From positions 1 through 64,000 of the forward strand of contig JANPZZ010000022.1 in the NCBI GenBank assembly GCA_024707305.1: a stretch of DNA of 64,000 nucleotides, written 5' to 3'. The notes under the pieces were generated by a model, which ran no database searches, had not been told where the DNA came from, and saw nothing but the letters and a program-made list of their open reading frames with translations. Origin of the DNA: Chitinophagaceae bacterium. GTDB taxonomy: Bacteria; Bacteroidota; Bacteroidia; Chitinophagales; Chitinophagaceae. This document shows positions 45,317-56,694 of this stretch, piece after piece. Within the stretch, counting starts at the first letter, position 1, and the number at the start of each line of letters is the position of its first letter. The translations under genes and the position numbers were made by a program.

Positions 45317-48167
45317 TTATTTGCTGAGATACATACTCCTGTCTTTATATAACTGTCGGAAATATGGATCGCGCAAGTCTTTTACAAAACGAATGGCTTC
45401 GCCAGTTGATTTCATTTCAGGTCCCAGTTCTTTACTCACACCGGGGAATTTGTTGAAAGAGAACACAGGTTCTTTAATCGCAAAGCCTTTCAACTTCTTC
45501 TCAAATTTGAAATCGGTGAGTTTATTTACACCCATCATCACTTTAGTAGCAATGTTGAGGTAAGGAATCTGGTATGCTTTTGCAATAAATGGTGTGGTAC
45601 GTGATGCGCGAGGGTTCGCTTCAATCACATAAACTTTTCCATCTTTAATGGCGAACTGAATATTGATTAATCCACGTATATCAAGTGCGCGAGCAATTTT
45701 TTCGGAATAATATTCCATCGTTGTTACCTCAAGCGGGCTCAGGTTGAATGCAGGTAATACTGCATTGCTATCGCCACTATGGATACCCGCAGGTTCGATG
45801 TGTTCCATCACACCCATTACGTGGAAGTTCTCGCCATCAAAAATGGCATCCACTTCTGCTTCCTGACAACGATCCAGGAAATGGTCTATCAGGATTTTAT
45901 TACCGGGAATGTGTTTCAAGAGGCTTACAACTGGATTTTCAAGTTCATCATCATTGATCACAATACGCATGCGCTGACCACCCAATACATACGATGGACG
46001 CACCAGCACCGGATAGCCCACCTTGTTGGCAACAGCAACAGCTTCATCTACATCGTACGCAGTTCCGTAGTCAGGATAAGGAATTTCCGAGTTCTTTCAA
46101 CAGATCGCTGAAACGACCGCGATCTTCTGCAATATCCATGTTGTCGAAAGATGTTCCGATGATTTTGATTCCTCTTTCTCGTGCAGTCTTTCAGCGAGTT
46201 TTAATGCGGTTTGTCCTCCCAGTTGTACAATTACGCCTTCGGGCTGTTCATGTTCAATGATCTCCCACAGATGTTCCCAGTAAACGGGTTCGAAGTAGAG
46301 TTTATCGGCGATATCGAAATCAGTAGATACTGTTTCGGGGTTACAGTTGACCATGATGGCCTCGTAACCCGCATTCTTTTATGGCCATCAGACCATGGGT
46401 ACAGCAGTAATCGAATTCAATACCCTGGCCTATACGGTTTGGACCGGATCCGAGTACTATCGATCTTTCTTCTTATCAGAACGTTTGCTCTCTGAATTCA
46501 GGCCTTCTTCAAATGTTGAGTAGAAATAAGGTGTTTTTGCTTCAAACTCGGCACTGCAGGTATCTACCATTTTGTAAACACGGGTGATGCCGGCGTGCTT
46601 TTCGTTTTCTCGTAAATATCTTCTTCGTTCGCAGTTCCCATGATGAGGGCCGATTTGTTCATCGGAGAAGCCCATTTGCTTGGCTTCCTTCAGCAGATCG
46701 GTGGTTACGGAGTGTTTCCAGATCATGCTCCATTTCAGTTGCTTTTCGAGCGTAACAATGTCGTTGTATCTGGTAAAGGAACCAGCGGTCGATACTGTTG
46801 GTGGCTTTAGAGATAGCAGTGACTTGACGGACCATGCCCATCAGGGCGTCTTTGATACGGAAGATGCGGTCCCAGGTGGGGCGCTTCAGCTTCTCTATCA
46901 GTTGTTCGCTTTTCATCAGGGTCTTGCCGTAGTAGCCAAGACCTACGGCTTCGTTCTCGAGGCTCTGGCAGGCTTTCTGGATAGCTTCCAGGAAAGCTAC
47001 GGCCGATGGCCATTACTTCACCTACGCTCTTCATCTGCAGTCCGAGTGTATCGTTGGCGCCTTTAAATTTATCAAAGTTCCAGCGCGGCATTTTTACAAT
47101 CACATAATCCAACGCTGGTTCAAAATATGCGGAAGTTGTTTTGGTAATCTGGTTTTTCAGTTCATCCAGGTTGTAGCCAATCGCGAGTTTGGCAGCGATT
47201 TTGGCAATGGGGTAACCCGTTGCTTTTGATGCCAGTGCGGATGAGCGGCTCACGCGCGGGTTGATTTCGATGGCGATTATTTCTTCAGTATCGGGATTTA
47301 GTGCAAACTGTACGTTACAGCCGCCGGCGAAGTTGCCCAGGTCGCGCATCATGGCGATGGCAGTGTTACGCATCAGCTGCATGGCCGTATCACTCAGGGT
47401 CATGGCCGGTGCCACTGTAATAGAATCACCCGTGTGCACACCCATGGGGTCGAAGTTTTCAACGGTACATATAATACATACGTTGTCGGTTGAGTCGCGC
47501 AGGAGTTCCAGCTCAAATTCTTTCCAACCAAGAACCGCTTGTTCTACCAGTACTTCATGAATTGGAGAGGCCTGCAAACCACGGTTCAACGCTTCGTCGA
47601 GGTCATTTTTATCGTGCACAAAACCGCCACCTGTTCCACCCAGCGTAAACGAGGGGCGAATTACCAGGGGGAATCCGATTTCCTGTGCAAACTCTTTTCC
47701 TTCCAGAAAGGAGTTTGCCGTTTTGGCGCGGGCTACGGGCACATACTCAGTTGCAGCATCCACTGGCGAAACTGCTCACGGTCTTCAGCCTTATCAATGG
47801 CTTTAATGTCCACACCAATTAATCGTACATTGTATTTAGCCCAGATGCCGAGTTCGTCTTCAGCTTCTTTTGCAAGATTGAGGGCTGTTTGACCACCCAT
47901 GGTCGGCAATACGGCGTCAATCTGGTTTTCTTCCAGAATCTGCTCAATGCTTTCCACAGTCAGCGGCAACAGGTACACTTTTTCAGCCATCATCGGGTCG
48001 GTCATGATGGTTGCCGGGTTGCTGTTGATGAGGTACACCTTTATACCTTCTTCACGAAGGCTTCGGGCCGCCTGGGTTCCTGAATAATCAAATTCACAAG
48101 CTTGTCCAATAACAATAGGTCCCGATCCGATGATCAGAACCGAACGAATGGAAGTATCTTTTGGCAT
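45317..48167 (-). CDS. carB: Carbamoyl-phosphate synthase large subunit (about five frame breaks)
   Basis: About 949 aa. N-terminal ATP-grasp unit: [44 protein letters not shown], ... [36 protein letters not shown]-terminal unit: [70 protein letters not shown]. Breaks lie near 47750, 46870-47010, 46700, 46460, 46370-46180 and 46090. The chain ends at about 950 residues, so the MGS-type allosteric domain of the E. coli enzyme is absent. carA is not in the window. It makes carbamoyl phosphate for arginine and pyrimidines. Confidence 0.94.
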
Positions 48168-48204
48168 TTCTTTTTACGGGGAGGGGTTGAAAAAACAAAT
48201 TGCG

Positions 48205-48232
48205 CAAAAGTAGGGAAAAGTTGGGAGTTCAA
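48205..48232 (-). promoter_or_regulatory. Promoter of carB
   Basis: On the minus strand TACTTTTG (48212-48205) matches TAnnTTTG, with TTG at 48232-48230 and a 17-nt spacer. The predicted start of transcription is about 30 nt before the carB start codon. Confidence 0.6.
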
Positions 48233-48274
48233 GGTTGTAAGTTGGAAGAATTTGTCGCGTCTTTTTACAAAGAA

Positions 48275-48319
48275 TAAAAAAAGTGGCGAATTAACGGCAT
48301 ACGCAATTAATTCGCCACT
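48275..48319 (-). terminator. Intrinsic terminator of the small membrane-protein gene
   Basis: AGTGGCGAATTAA and TTAATTCGCCACT form a perfect 13-bp stem, followed on the minus strand by T7. It lies just after the gene ending at 48353. Confidence 0.8.
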
Positions 48320-48352
48320 CACTACCTATTAATTAATTCTTACGAATGATTA

Positions 48353-48541
48353 TCAGGAGTGAAAAGCTGCGATTTCATAATCGTCGAGCATAACCTCTTC
48401 CGGGGTAGCCGGAGGCGTTTGTTTATTTTCTTCGTGGCGGTTCTTCATCTTCGCTACCCAGCGCTGGCGCACTTCCTGCCCTTTGAACATTCCAACGAAT
48501 AAACCGCCCATAAAAATTGCTGTGTAGATAATTTTTTTCAT
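48353..48541 (-). CDS. Small single-pass membrane protein of unknown function
   Basis: 62 aa. An N-terminal hydrophobic segment (IIYTAIFMGGLFVGMF) is followed by a basic helix (EVRQRWVAKMKNRHEENKQ) and an acidic end (EEVMLDDYEIAAFHS). A dedicated terminator and a clean start support it as a real gene. The family is not recognised. Confidence 0.55.
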   Translation of the reverse strand: MKKIIYTAIFMGGLFVGMFKGQEVRQRWVAKMKNRHEENKQTPPATPEEVMLDDYEIAAFHS

Positions 48542-48682
48542 AACCTCGTCATTTTCCTGTTATATAAGAATATCATGCCAAATTGAACTTTCAATTTTAA
48601 GTTTCTGTAAATATTGATTTGCGTTTAAAAAACGTCCTAGGTTTCATTACTAACGTTCATCAAAACTTCAATCTCAAAAAAC

Positions 48683-48690
48683 TATTTTTG
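48683..48690 (+). promoter_or_regulatory. -7 promoter element abutting the M23 start codon
   Basis: TATTTTTG matches TAnnTTTG and ends 3 nt before the ATG at 48694. If used, the mRNA would be leaderless or nearly so. Confidence 0.35.
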
Positions 48691-48693
48691 CAG

Positions 48694-50512
48694 ATGCAAA
48701 GGATTATCGGTTTTCTTCTCGTTTTTATTCTGCACATCAGCTTTGTTGCGGCCCAGTCTCCAAAATATCCCAAAGGTTATTTTCGTTGGCCTTTGGAAAT
48801 TGCTCCTGAAATCGTTGCCAACCTGGGAGAGCTGCGTTCCAATCACTGGCACATGGGCCTGGATATTCGTACGGCGCAACAGGTAAACAAACGTGTGGTG
48901 GCTGCAGCGGATGGCTATATTGCTTATGTTGGCATTCGCCCACTCAGCTTCGGCCGCTTCATCATTATCAATCACCCCAATGGCCTTTCCACTTTGTATG
49001 CCCACCTCAACGAATTTGAACCGGCGTTGGAGAAGTATGTAACTCAGCAACAATACCTTCAGGAATCATGGGCGGTTGAGCTTGCAATTCCCGCAGATAA
49101 ATTTCCGGTTAAAAAAAGGAGCCTTCATTTCATACAGTGGTACAACGGGTGGCTCACAAGGGCCACATGTTCACTTCGAAATCCGTGATACTAAGACAGG
49201 AAAATGCCTCAATCCGCTGCTTTTCGGGATGCCATTAAAAGATAATGTTAAACCCGTGATGGTGAAACTCGCCATGTACGACCGCACTCAGGGAATTTAC
49301 AAATCCAAACCACAATTGTTTACACTTAAGAATACTTTAACAGGTCCGCAATTGACGACGGGAGCTGTTATAAAAACGGCAAATAACAAAGTGAGTTTTG
49401 CTATACAGGCGTTCGACCAAATCAGCGGCTCTGCAAACCGTGATGGGATTTATACGGCCGAACTTTTTGTCGACAATAAACTGCAGATAAAATACCTGAT
49501 GGATAGTGTGGGGTACGATGAAACGCGTTACATGAATGCGCACATCGATTACACGCTTGATTTTAACGGTGGTGTTTACCTGCAACATCTTTCGCGCCTT
49601 CCCGGTAACCTCAGCTCGGTATATCACCCCCGCGAAGCAGATGGTGTTGTGTATTTAAACGATACTGAAGTGCATGATGCCCGTGTGGTAATTCATGATG
49701 CGTATGGCAACAGCAGTACGCTAAATTTCAAAATTCAATATGACCCTACGCTGAGTAAACCGGTACCCGTTAGCAGTGTAAGCCAGGCATTCATTCCTAA
49801 CTATGTAAACATTCTGGAGAAACCCGACTTTGAAGTGTATATGAAAGAAGATGCTTTATACGACACCGCATTTTCTTTTTATTATAAAACCACTCCGTCA
49901 GGAACCAATGCAGTAACGGCCATGCACCAGCTCAACGAACCTTCGGTACCCCTGCATTCTGCAATAACCATCAGGCTAAAACCTGAGCGTGCAATTCCTG
50001 AAGAATGGAAAAGCAAACTGATCATTGAACGCACATTTCGCGGAAGCAGAACGGTGCGTAAAGCCAACTGGCAGGACGGATGGATGGCTGCAGAATTCAG
50101 CGATTTTGGATTCTATCGCGGATATGTTGACCTGGAACCTCCGGTTGTTCCCGGCATTGGCTCGGGCGACACGGTTAATTTGTCGGGAAAAACAAGCATT
50201 GCTTTTACACCCACAGATAATTTTGGTATCAAATCGTTCCGGGCCGAACTCAACGGGGAATGGATCCGTTTTACAAATGATAAAGCGCGTACATGGATTT
50301 ACAAATTTGATGAACGTTGTCCCTATGGTGTACATCATTTGCGTGTGCGCGTAGAAGATCTTGCGGGAAATATTACGATCAAAGAATGGTGGTTTAAGAG
50401 AAGTGCCTATACACCTCCTGTGAAGAAAGCACCTGTGAAAAAAGCAACGTCGACTAAAAAGCCCGTAGCTAAAAAGACAACTGTTAAAAAACCAGTAGCA
50501 AAGAAAAAATAA
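48694..50512 (+). CDS. M23 family metallopeptidase (LytM type), envelope peptidoglycan hydrolase-like (one frame break)
   Basis: About 605 aa. The start at 48694 gives the signal peptide MQRIIGFLLVFILHISFVAA. LytM zinc ligands are in SNHWHMGLDIRT (HxxxD) and HVHFEIRD (HxH). The frame fails near 49105; one base removed lets ADKFPVKK continue as GAFISYSGTTGGSQGPHVHF. A long beta-rich middle part (Ig-like; LDFNGGVYLQHLSRLPGNL) and a Lys/Ala/Pro tail (KKAPVKKATSTKKPVAKK) follow. bcp begins 3 bp later. Confidence 0.88.
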
Positions 50513-50515
50513 GCA

Positions 50516-50989
50516 ATGGCAACACATTTAGAAGAAGGAAAAAAAGCACCTGCGTTTTCAGGAACCGACCAGAAGGGAAATAAAGTTTCACTGGCTGACT
50601 ATAAAGGGAAGAAACTGGTTCTTTATTTCTATCCGGAAGATGATACGCCTACCTGTACGATCCAGGCATGTAATCTCCGCGATAATTACGCTTTACTACG
50701 CAAACACGGGTTTGAGGTGGTGGGCGTGAGTCCGGATGATGAAAAGAAACACCAAAAGTTTGAAGAGAAATTCAATCTGCCATTTACATTGATCGCCGAT
50801 ACCAAACATGTTATTCTGAACAAATATGGAGTATGGGGCGAGAAACAAATGTTCGGCAATCACTACATGGGTGTGCATCGCACCACATTTGTGATTGATG
50901 AAAATGGAATCATCCGGAAAATTTTCCTGCGTCCGAAGAATAAGCAGCACGCGGAAGAAATCATAGAGGCTTTTAAGAAACAGGCGTGA
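50516..50989 (+). CDS. bcp: Thioredoxin-dependent thiol peroxidase (Bcp/PrxQ)
   Basis: 157 aa. The peroxiredoxin fold has KAPAFSGTDQKGNKVSL, LYFYPEDDTPTCTIQACNLR and VVGVSPDD. The peroxidatic Cys is in TPTCT and the resolving Cys five residues on (QAC), the PrxQ layout. The usual TPGCT is TPTCT here. It detoxifies peroxides in the cytoplasm. It is in an operon with the M23 gene. Confidence 0.94.
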   Translation: MATHLEEGKKAPAFSGTDQKGNKVSLADYKGKKLVLYFYPEDDTPTCTIQACNLRDNYALLRKHGFEVVGVSPDDEKKHQKFEEKFNLPFTLIADTKHVILNKYGVWGEKQMFGNHYMGVHRTTFVIDENGIIRKIFLRPKNKQHAEEIIEAFKKQA

Positions 50990-50994
50990 ATGCC

Positions 50995-51020
50995 GGCAAA
51001 CGGCAAACGGCAAACCTGAA
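50995..51020. repeat. CGGCAAA heptamer repeat (three units)
   Basis: Three units CGGCAAA directly after bcp, the same family as 9282-9325. The sequence up to 51174 shows no gene. Confidence 0.7.
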
Positions 51021-51174
51021 GCGTGAAATGAAATGCGGAAACGCTGCAATATTTATGCGGATGTGTAACCTTCAGCAAATAAAATCAGCGGAATCCGTGA
51101 ATAAATCAGCGCAAATCTGTGGGAAATCTTTTGGGAGAGAAACATTCATCGCCCCAACGTTTACCAACTTCCCT

Positions 51175-51945
51175 CTAAAGCAAAAACTCTATTTCTCCAA
51201 AACTGTATTCTCTCTCTACCCCTTCCCACACCCATAATTTTCCATGTTCATCCACCCGGAGGAGGGTAGCGGTAAAGCTGCGACTGCCCTGGCGGAGTTT
51301 TACTTCCTGTTGTTTTCGGAAAAGAAGTTCATTGTATTGTGTAAGCATTTGCGGGAAGCCTCCATTTTTTATGAATTGCCAGTTCTTTTCAAATTCTGTG
51401 CAAAGTTCATGGGCCAGTTCGTTGGCCGCAAAGGATTTTCCCGTGATTTGCCGTAGCGATACCGGATTCTTTAATTCACTGTTAAATTCTACCTGGTTGA
51501 TATTGATTCCGATCCCTGCCACGGCCCATTTCCACTGTGCCCCCTGGTTTGAGTTAGCAATAATGGATTCAATCAGGATGCCCCCTGCCTTTCTGTCGTG
51601 CCAGTAGAGATCATTTGGCCATTTTATACGGGTGGCGTCGCCGGCCAGGCGTGTAAACCAGGTGGCAACACTTACTGAAAGGCAGGCGCTCAGCTGGAAC
51701 TGCTGCTGCACCGCCAGCGGTTTGGGATCGATTATGATGCTGATAATAAGATTGTTACCCTTTTCCGACTGCCAAACCCGGCCCCGCTGGCCCTTTCCTG
51801 CATATTGTTCCCACGCGAAAAAAGCCTCACCATGTGATGCCATTCCAGCATGAATTCGTGCAAGGGCATAATTGTTGGTACTATCTATCGAATCTAATTC
51901 AACAAATGGCCTACCAAGTGGGTTATCTGGAAAAGGTTCTGGCAA
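51175..51945 (-). CDS. birA: Biotin--[acetyl-CoA-carboxylase] ligase
   Basis: 256 aa, without the N-terminal DNA-binding domain of E. coli BirA, so a class I ligase. It has ELDSIDSTNNYALARI, the biotin/ATP loop YAGKGQRGRVWQSEKGNN, IKWPNDLYWHDRKAGGILIE and GIGININQ. It attaches biotin to acetyl-CoA carboxylase and related carriers. It is divergent from rsfS with a short shared upstream region. Confidence 0.94.
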   Translation of the reverse strand: MPEPFPDNPLGRPFVELDSIDSTNNYALARIHAGMASHGEAFFAWEQYAGKGQRGRVWQSEKGNNLIISIIIDPKPLAVQQQFQLSACLSVSVATWFTRLAGDATRIKWPNDLYWHDRKAGGILIESIIANSNQGAQWKWAVAGIGININQVEFNSELKNPVSLRQITGKSFAANELAHELCTEFEKNWQFIKNGGFPQMLTQYNELLFRKQQEVKLRQGSRSFTATLLRVDEHGKLWVWEGVEREYSFGEIEFLL

Positions 51946-52016
51946 TTAATTGCTATTTTTGAGCAAATTAAGTGCAAATTGCAAAACCGGCATCCGTGAA
52001 GAAAATTCTGAACAAG

Positions 52017-52460
52017 ATGCCGGAAATCACGTTACCTAATAAATATTTCATTATTGGAACAATTGGCATCATTGGCAACCAGGAAAAAAAGAGTGCGACC
52101 CGATTAACCTTACGTTCGAAAATCATCAAAACCATCATTGAGGCGATCCAGGAAAAAAAGGGTGAAAATATTGTTTCACTCGACCTGAAAAAGATTCATG
52201 AGGCGGTGGCTGATTTCTTCATTATTTGTGAAGCCGGCAACCAGCCCCAAATCAGAGCTATTGCCGAAAACATCGAAGCGAAGGTGCGCGAAGTGTGTGA
52301 CGAAAAACCCTATCACCACGAAGGCTACCAGGCTTTGCAATGGGTGCTCATCGATTATGTGAATGTAGTGGTACATGTAATGCTACCTGAAAATCGTAAA
52401 TTCTACAAACTCGAAGAAATGTGGAGTGATGCGGTAGGTACAGAACATGCCTCATCCTGA
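52017..52460 (+). CDS. rsfS: Ribosomal silencing factor RsfS
   Basis: 147 aa from the ATG at 52017; a GTG at 51972 in frame would add 15 residues. It has ENIVSLDLKKIHEAVADFFI, GNQPQIRAIAENIEAKV, HEGYQALQWVLIDYVNVVVH and FYKLEEMWSDA, diagnostic of the family. It binds uL14 and blocks subunit joining. ftsH follows 118 bp later, an order I recall as common in the phylum. Confidence 0.93.
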   Translation: MPEITLPNKYFIIGTIGIIGNQEKKSATRLTLRSKIIKTIIEAIQEKKGENIVSLDLKKIHEAVADFFIICEAGNQPQIRAIAENIEAKVREVCDEKPYHHEGYQALQWVLIDYVNVVVHVMLPENRKFYKLEEMWSDAVGTEHASS

Positions 52461-52577
52461 TCCGCGACGGAATGTTCCTGCCAAAGTGGTTTTACCACAA
52501 TCGTTAAAAAACCGAAGGCAGGAATCATCGTCACCACAATAACTTAACAACAAAAACTTAACGTTCTAAATAGATTT

Positions 52578-54680
52578 ATGTCACAAGAGCCATCGTATAA
52601 TAAGAACGAGAAAAATACGCAGCCACGCTTTGGTGGTCGCCCCGGTGGCGATGACCCCGGCCAGGCACCCAAAAAGGGCCCGCGTTTCAGCATCTACTGG
52701 ATTTATGCCATCATATTCGCCGTGTTGATCGGTTTTTCCATGTTTAGTCCTTTCTCTCCAAACATGAAAAAAATCAACTCACTGCAGTTTGAAGAAATGA
52801 TCAAAAACGGTGATGTAGATAAATATGAAGTAATCACCAACCGCAATAAGGTGAAGGTTTATATTAAAAAAGACAGCCTTAACAAACACGAGAAATCACT
52901 GAGAGAAGATGGTGGTCTCGCGGGAAAAATTAGTGAACAGGGTCCACATTATACATTCAATATTACCAGCGAAGAATCTTTCCAGCGTAATATGGATGAA
53001 TTTTATAAACGCGAAGCAAATATTGAGCGCGTACCTTTTTATGCTGAACCAGAAAGTGATTTCTTCAGCAAAATTTTATCATTCCTCATACCCGTGTTGT
53101 TGTTTATAGCATTGTGGGTATTGCTGATGCGTAAAAATGGGTGGTGGCGCAGGCGGCGGCTCTGGTCCCGGCGGTATTTTTAATATCGGAAAATCGAAAG
53201 CTACACTGTTTGATAAAGGCACCAGAGTAAACATCACTTTTGCCGACGTTGCAGGACTGGATGAAGCGAAAGTGGAAGTAATGGAGATAGTTGACTTTTT
53301 GAAAAGTCCTAAAAAATATACTTCACTGGGTGGTAAGATTCCAAAAAGGTGCATTGCTGGTAGGCCCTCCCGGTACCGGTAAAACTTTGTTGGCAAAAGC
53401 AATGGCCGGCGAAGCACAGGTGCCATTCTTCAGCCTCAGTGGTTCCGACTTCGTTGAAATGTTTGTTGGTGTGGGTGCAAGCCGTGTACGTGACCTGTTT
53501 AAGCAGGCGCGTGAGAAAGCTCCCTGTATCATCTTCATCGACGAAATTGATGCGATTGGCCGAGCACGTGGTAAAAACGTGATGATGAGCAACGACGAAC
53601 GCGAAAGCACACTGAACCAGTTGCTGGTGGAAATGGACGGTTTTGGTACAGATACCGGCATCATCATCCTGGCTGCAACCAACCGCCCCGATGTATTGGA
53701 TGCTGCGCTGCTGCGCCCCGGTCGTTTCGATCGCCAGATTACAATCGATAAACCCGATGTAAAAGGACGTGAAGCGATCTTCAAAGTTCACCTGAAACCC
53801 ATCAAGATTTCTGAGAAACTGGATATTCATAAACTGGCAGAACAAACTCCGGGATTTGCCGGCGCCGACATCGCCAACGTATGTAACGAAGCTGCGCTGA
53901 TTGCCGCACGTAAAGGCAAAGAAGCAGTGGAGATGCAGGATTTCCAGGATGCAGTTGACCGCGTGATTGGTGGACTGGAGAAAAAGAACAAGATCATTTC
54001 TCCTGATGAAAAAAGAATTATCGCATACCACGAAGCAGGACATGCGATTTGTGGATGGTATCTTGAACATGCTTATCCATTGCTGAAAGTAACCATCGTA
54101 CCACGTGGTACAGCTGCACTTGGTTATGCACAATACACACCAAAAGAACAATACCTGTATAATACAGATCAATTGCTCGACCAGATTTGTATGACGCTGG
54201 GTGGACGTGCAAGTGAAGATATTTTCTTTGGTAAAATATCAACAGGTGCACAGAATGATCTGCAACAGATCACACGTATCGCCTATGCCATGGTTACTGT
54301 TTATGGTATGAACAATAAAGTAGGCAACGTGAGCTACTATGATCCACAACAGGAAACAACATTCACGAAGCCTTATTCAGAAGAAACATCAAAAATCATT
54401 GACCAGGAAGTGCGTCAGTTGATTGATGAGGCTTATGAAAGAACAAAACAATTGCTGACTGAAAAGAAAGACGACGTTGCCAAACTTGCGGAAGCATTGT
54501 TGGAAAAAAGAAGTACTGTTCCAAAGTGATGTGGAAGCATTGATTGGAAAACGTCCTTTTGAAGAGAAGAAACCTTTAGCAGAGGATCCCGCTCCGAAAG
54601 ATTTGAACAGTCCGGGAACCGGCGAGATTTCTGCAGGTGTTCCTCCTTATGATAGTGATGTGACAAATAAATCTCTATAA
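52578..54680 (+). CDS. ftsH: ATP-dependent zinc metalloprotease FtsH (three frame breaks)
   Basis: About 700 aa. An N-terminal TM helix ([18 protein letters not shown]), a periplasmic FtsH_ext domain and a second TM ([17 protein letters not shown]) are followed by a Gly-rich linker ([13 protein letters not shown]). The AAA core has [20 protein letters not shown], Walker A GPPGTGKT, Walker [12 protein letters not shown] and the zinc site HEAGH. Breaks lie near 53148, 53347 and 54515. The C-terminus reads [19 protein letters not shown]. It degrades membrane and regulatory proteins and is usually essential, so the breaks are probably artefacts. Confidence 0.95.
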
Positions 54681-54746
54681 TAACAGTTTTCTGAAAATGG
54701 TTATCGGTGAAAATCGGTAACCATTTTCAGATACAATCGACGCTTC

Positions 54747-55381
54747 ATGAACGTTTCTCCATCAAAAGAAACCATTCTAAAAAAGATCAGGAAAGCACTG
54801 AGCCATCCTGTGGCACAACCCTTTCCCCAAAGCGAAGGTTCTTCATCCGTTTACAAAGCGCCCGAAGATGAAGATGCTGTTGTGTTTGCTGAACAATTCA
54901 GCAAACTTCAGGGCCGTTTCATGTATTGCATCAACAAACAGGAACTCGCTTTTCAATTGAACAGTCTCATTCGTAAAATGGACTGGCAGCGTGTTTACTG
55001 TGTGGAAGACGAATTGATTCGCCAGACGGGAGTGAACCTGGAAGAAAGACATGTTCGTGAAGACCTGGCGGGTTGTGACGTATCTATTACCGGTTGTGAA
55101 TTCCTGGTAGCAAGAACGGGTTCGATTGTGATGAGTGCAGGACAGAAGAGTGGGAGAACGACGAGCGTTTATGCGCCCATACATATTTGTATCGCCTGGT
55201 CGCACCAGTTGGTGCATGATGTAAAAGACGCACTCCAGGGAATGCGTGATAAATATGGCAATAAGCTACCATCCTGGTAACATTTGCTACCGGCCCCAGC
55301 CGCACTGCCGATATTGAAAAAACGCTGGTGGTGGGCGTGCACGGTCCGAAGGAAGTTTATGTCTTCCTGGTAGAATCCTGA
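54747..55381 (+). CDS. lutC: LUD domain protein, LutC type (one frame break)
   Basis: About 211 aa. It starts MNVSPSKETILKKIRKALSH. The LUD domain has EDLAGCDVSITGCEFLVART and GSIVMSAGQKSGRTTSVYAP. A one-base change near 55276 continues GNKLPS as FATGPSRTADIEKTLVVGVH and GPKEVYVFLVES, the standard end. LutC is part of the lactate-oxidation complex; lutB is at 32789 in this window, so the set is split. Confidence 0.88.
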
Positions 55382-55409
55382 TGAATTATCAGCTTATATT
55401 ACCTATACC

Positions 55410-55832
55410 ATGACATCTCCTCAAAACTTTAACCTGTTTGTTTACGGGTCGCTGCGCAGCGGCTTTAAAAGTCCTGCATACGATTATATCACTCGCTATT
55501 TCGATTTTGTAAGCGATGGAAAAGTAAGAGGGTATCTGTATGACCTGGGTGAATATCCAGCTGCATTACCCACTACTGACGATGCCTTCATTGTAGGTGA
55601 GTTGTATGTTGCACGCGACCGTGGACAGTTTGATTATGTAATTGCACAGCTCGACGATTATGAAGGTGTAACTCCCGAACCCGGTGAAACAGCTTTGTAT
55701 AATCGCATTTTGTCTGAGATAGAAACGGAGAAAGGAACAGTGAGCGCATGGGTGTACTGGTACAATGGAAACATCACCGACCGCCCCATCGTTGAATCCG
55801 GCGACATCATGGAATACTTAAAAAATAAATAG
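55410..55832 (+). CDS. Gamma-glutamylcyclotransferase family protein (AIG2/YtfP-like)
   Basis: 140 aa. The N-terminal FNLFVYGSLRSGF is the family substrate-binding loop (YGSLR). GYLYDLGEYPAAL and VGELYVARD follow, with the conserved acidic LDDYEGVTP. The general fold is gamma-glutamyl cyclotransferase-like; actual substrate unknown. It has 28 bp to the previous gene. Heptamer repeats follow at 55855. Confidence 0.88.
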   Translation: MTSPQNFNLFVYGSLRSGFKSPAYDYITRYFDFVSDGKVRGYLYDLGEYPAALPTTDDAFIVGELYVARDRGQFDYVIAQLDDYEGVTPEPGETALYNRILSEIETEKGTVSAWVYWYNGNITDRPIVESGDIMEYLKNK

Positions 55833-55854
55833 CAAAAAACTAAACTCAACTTCG

Positions 55855-55915
55855 ACCATCGACCATCAATCATCGATCTCCCATCCACCATCTAACATCA
55901 AACATCCATTTTTTC
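55855..55915. repeat. Heptamer repeats CATCGAC/CATCNAC
   Basis: Units CATCGAC, CATCAAT, CATCGAT, CATCCAC and CATCTAA in a 60-bp gap between the cyclotransferase and the LpxH-like gene. Confidence 0.75.
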
Positions 55916-55917
55916 TC

Positions 55918-56694
55918 ATGCCTCGAAACAAAATATACTTTCTCTCCGATTTTCATTTAGGCGCACCGAATCATACTGCAAGCCTGGAAAGGGAGAAACG
56001 TATTGTGCGTTTTCTGGAAGAAGTGCAGGATGATGCTTCGGAGATTTTTTTGGTAGGGGATATGTTTGATTTCTGGTACGAATACAGGCAGGTAGTGCCA
56101 AAGGGTTATGTGCGTTTATTGGGTAAACTGGCTGAGATGACTGATGCAGGAATTGCAATGCATTTTTTGTGGGCAACCATGATATGTGGATGCGCAATTA
56201 TTTCCAGACAGAATTGAATATCCCGGTTTATTACGAGCCACATGAGTTTGAACGGCAGGGTAAAAAAATGTGGATCGGACATGGTGATGGTCTCGGCCCC
56301 GGAGATCATGGATATAAAAGACTGAAAAAAGTATTTCGTAACCCGGCCTGTAAATGGATGTTTGGCATATTGCCACCTGTTGTTGGGATGGGCATTGCCA
56401 ATTATATGAGCCGTCGCAGTCGCGCGCAAACCGGCAGTACAGAAGAAGTATTTCTGGGCGATGATAAAGAGTGGCTGTTGATTTATTGCCGCGAAATGAT
56501 GCAAAAACATCAGTACGACTACTATATATTCGGACATCGTCATTTACCCATTGATTACAACCTGGAAAATAAAAGTCGTTATATCAATTTGGGCGATTGG
56601 ATACGTTTTAGTACATATGCGGTGATGGAAAACGGAAACATTGAACTGCGTTCCTACACCGGGCAGGATCAATCGATCATCAGAAAAATAAATG
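55918..56694 (+). CDS. lpxH: LpxH-like UDP-2,3-diacylglucosamine diphosphatase family protein (frame breaks)
   Basis: About 258 aa. The metallophosphoesterase motifs are FLSDFHLGAP (DxH), VGDMFDFWYEY (GDxxD), VGNHDMWMRN (GNHD) and GHGDG, with FGHRHLPIDY (GHxH) late. One base added near 56172 joins GIAMHFL to VGNHDMW. The given frame runs on to 56774 into the next gene. A one-base change near 56680 would end at the TGA overlapping the ATG at 56692. It probably acts in lipid A synthesis; other metallophosphoesterases look similar, so lpxH is likely rather than certain. Confidence 0.8.

Noticed and set aside
45317..48167. carB, ftsH, radA, comEC as pseudogenes
   Set aside because: All breaks are single-base, many in homopolymers, in otherwise conserved proteins that include essential ones. 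Sequencing error is more plausible.
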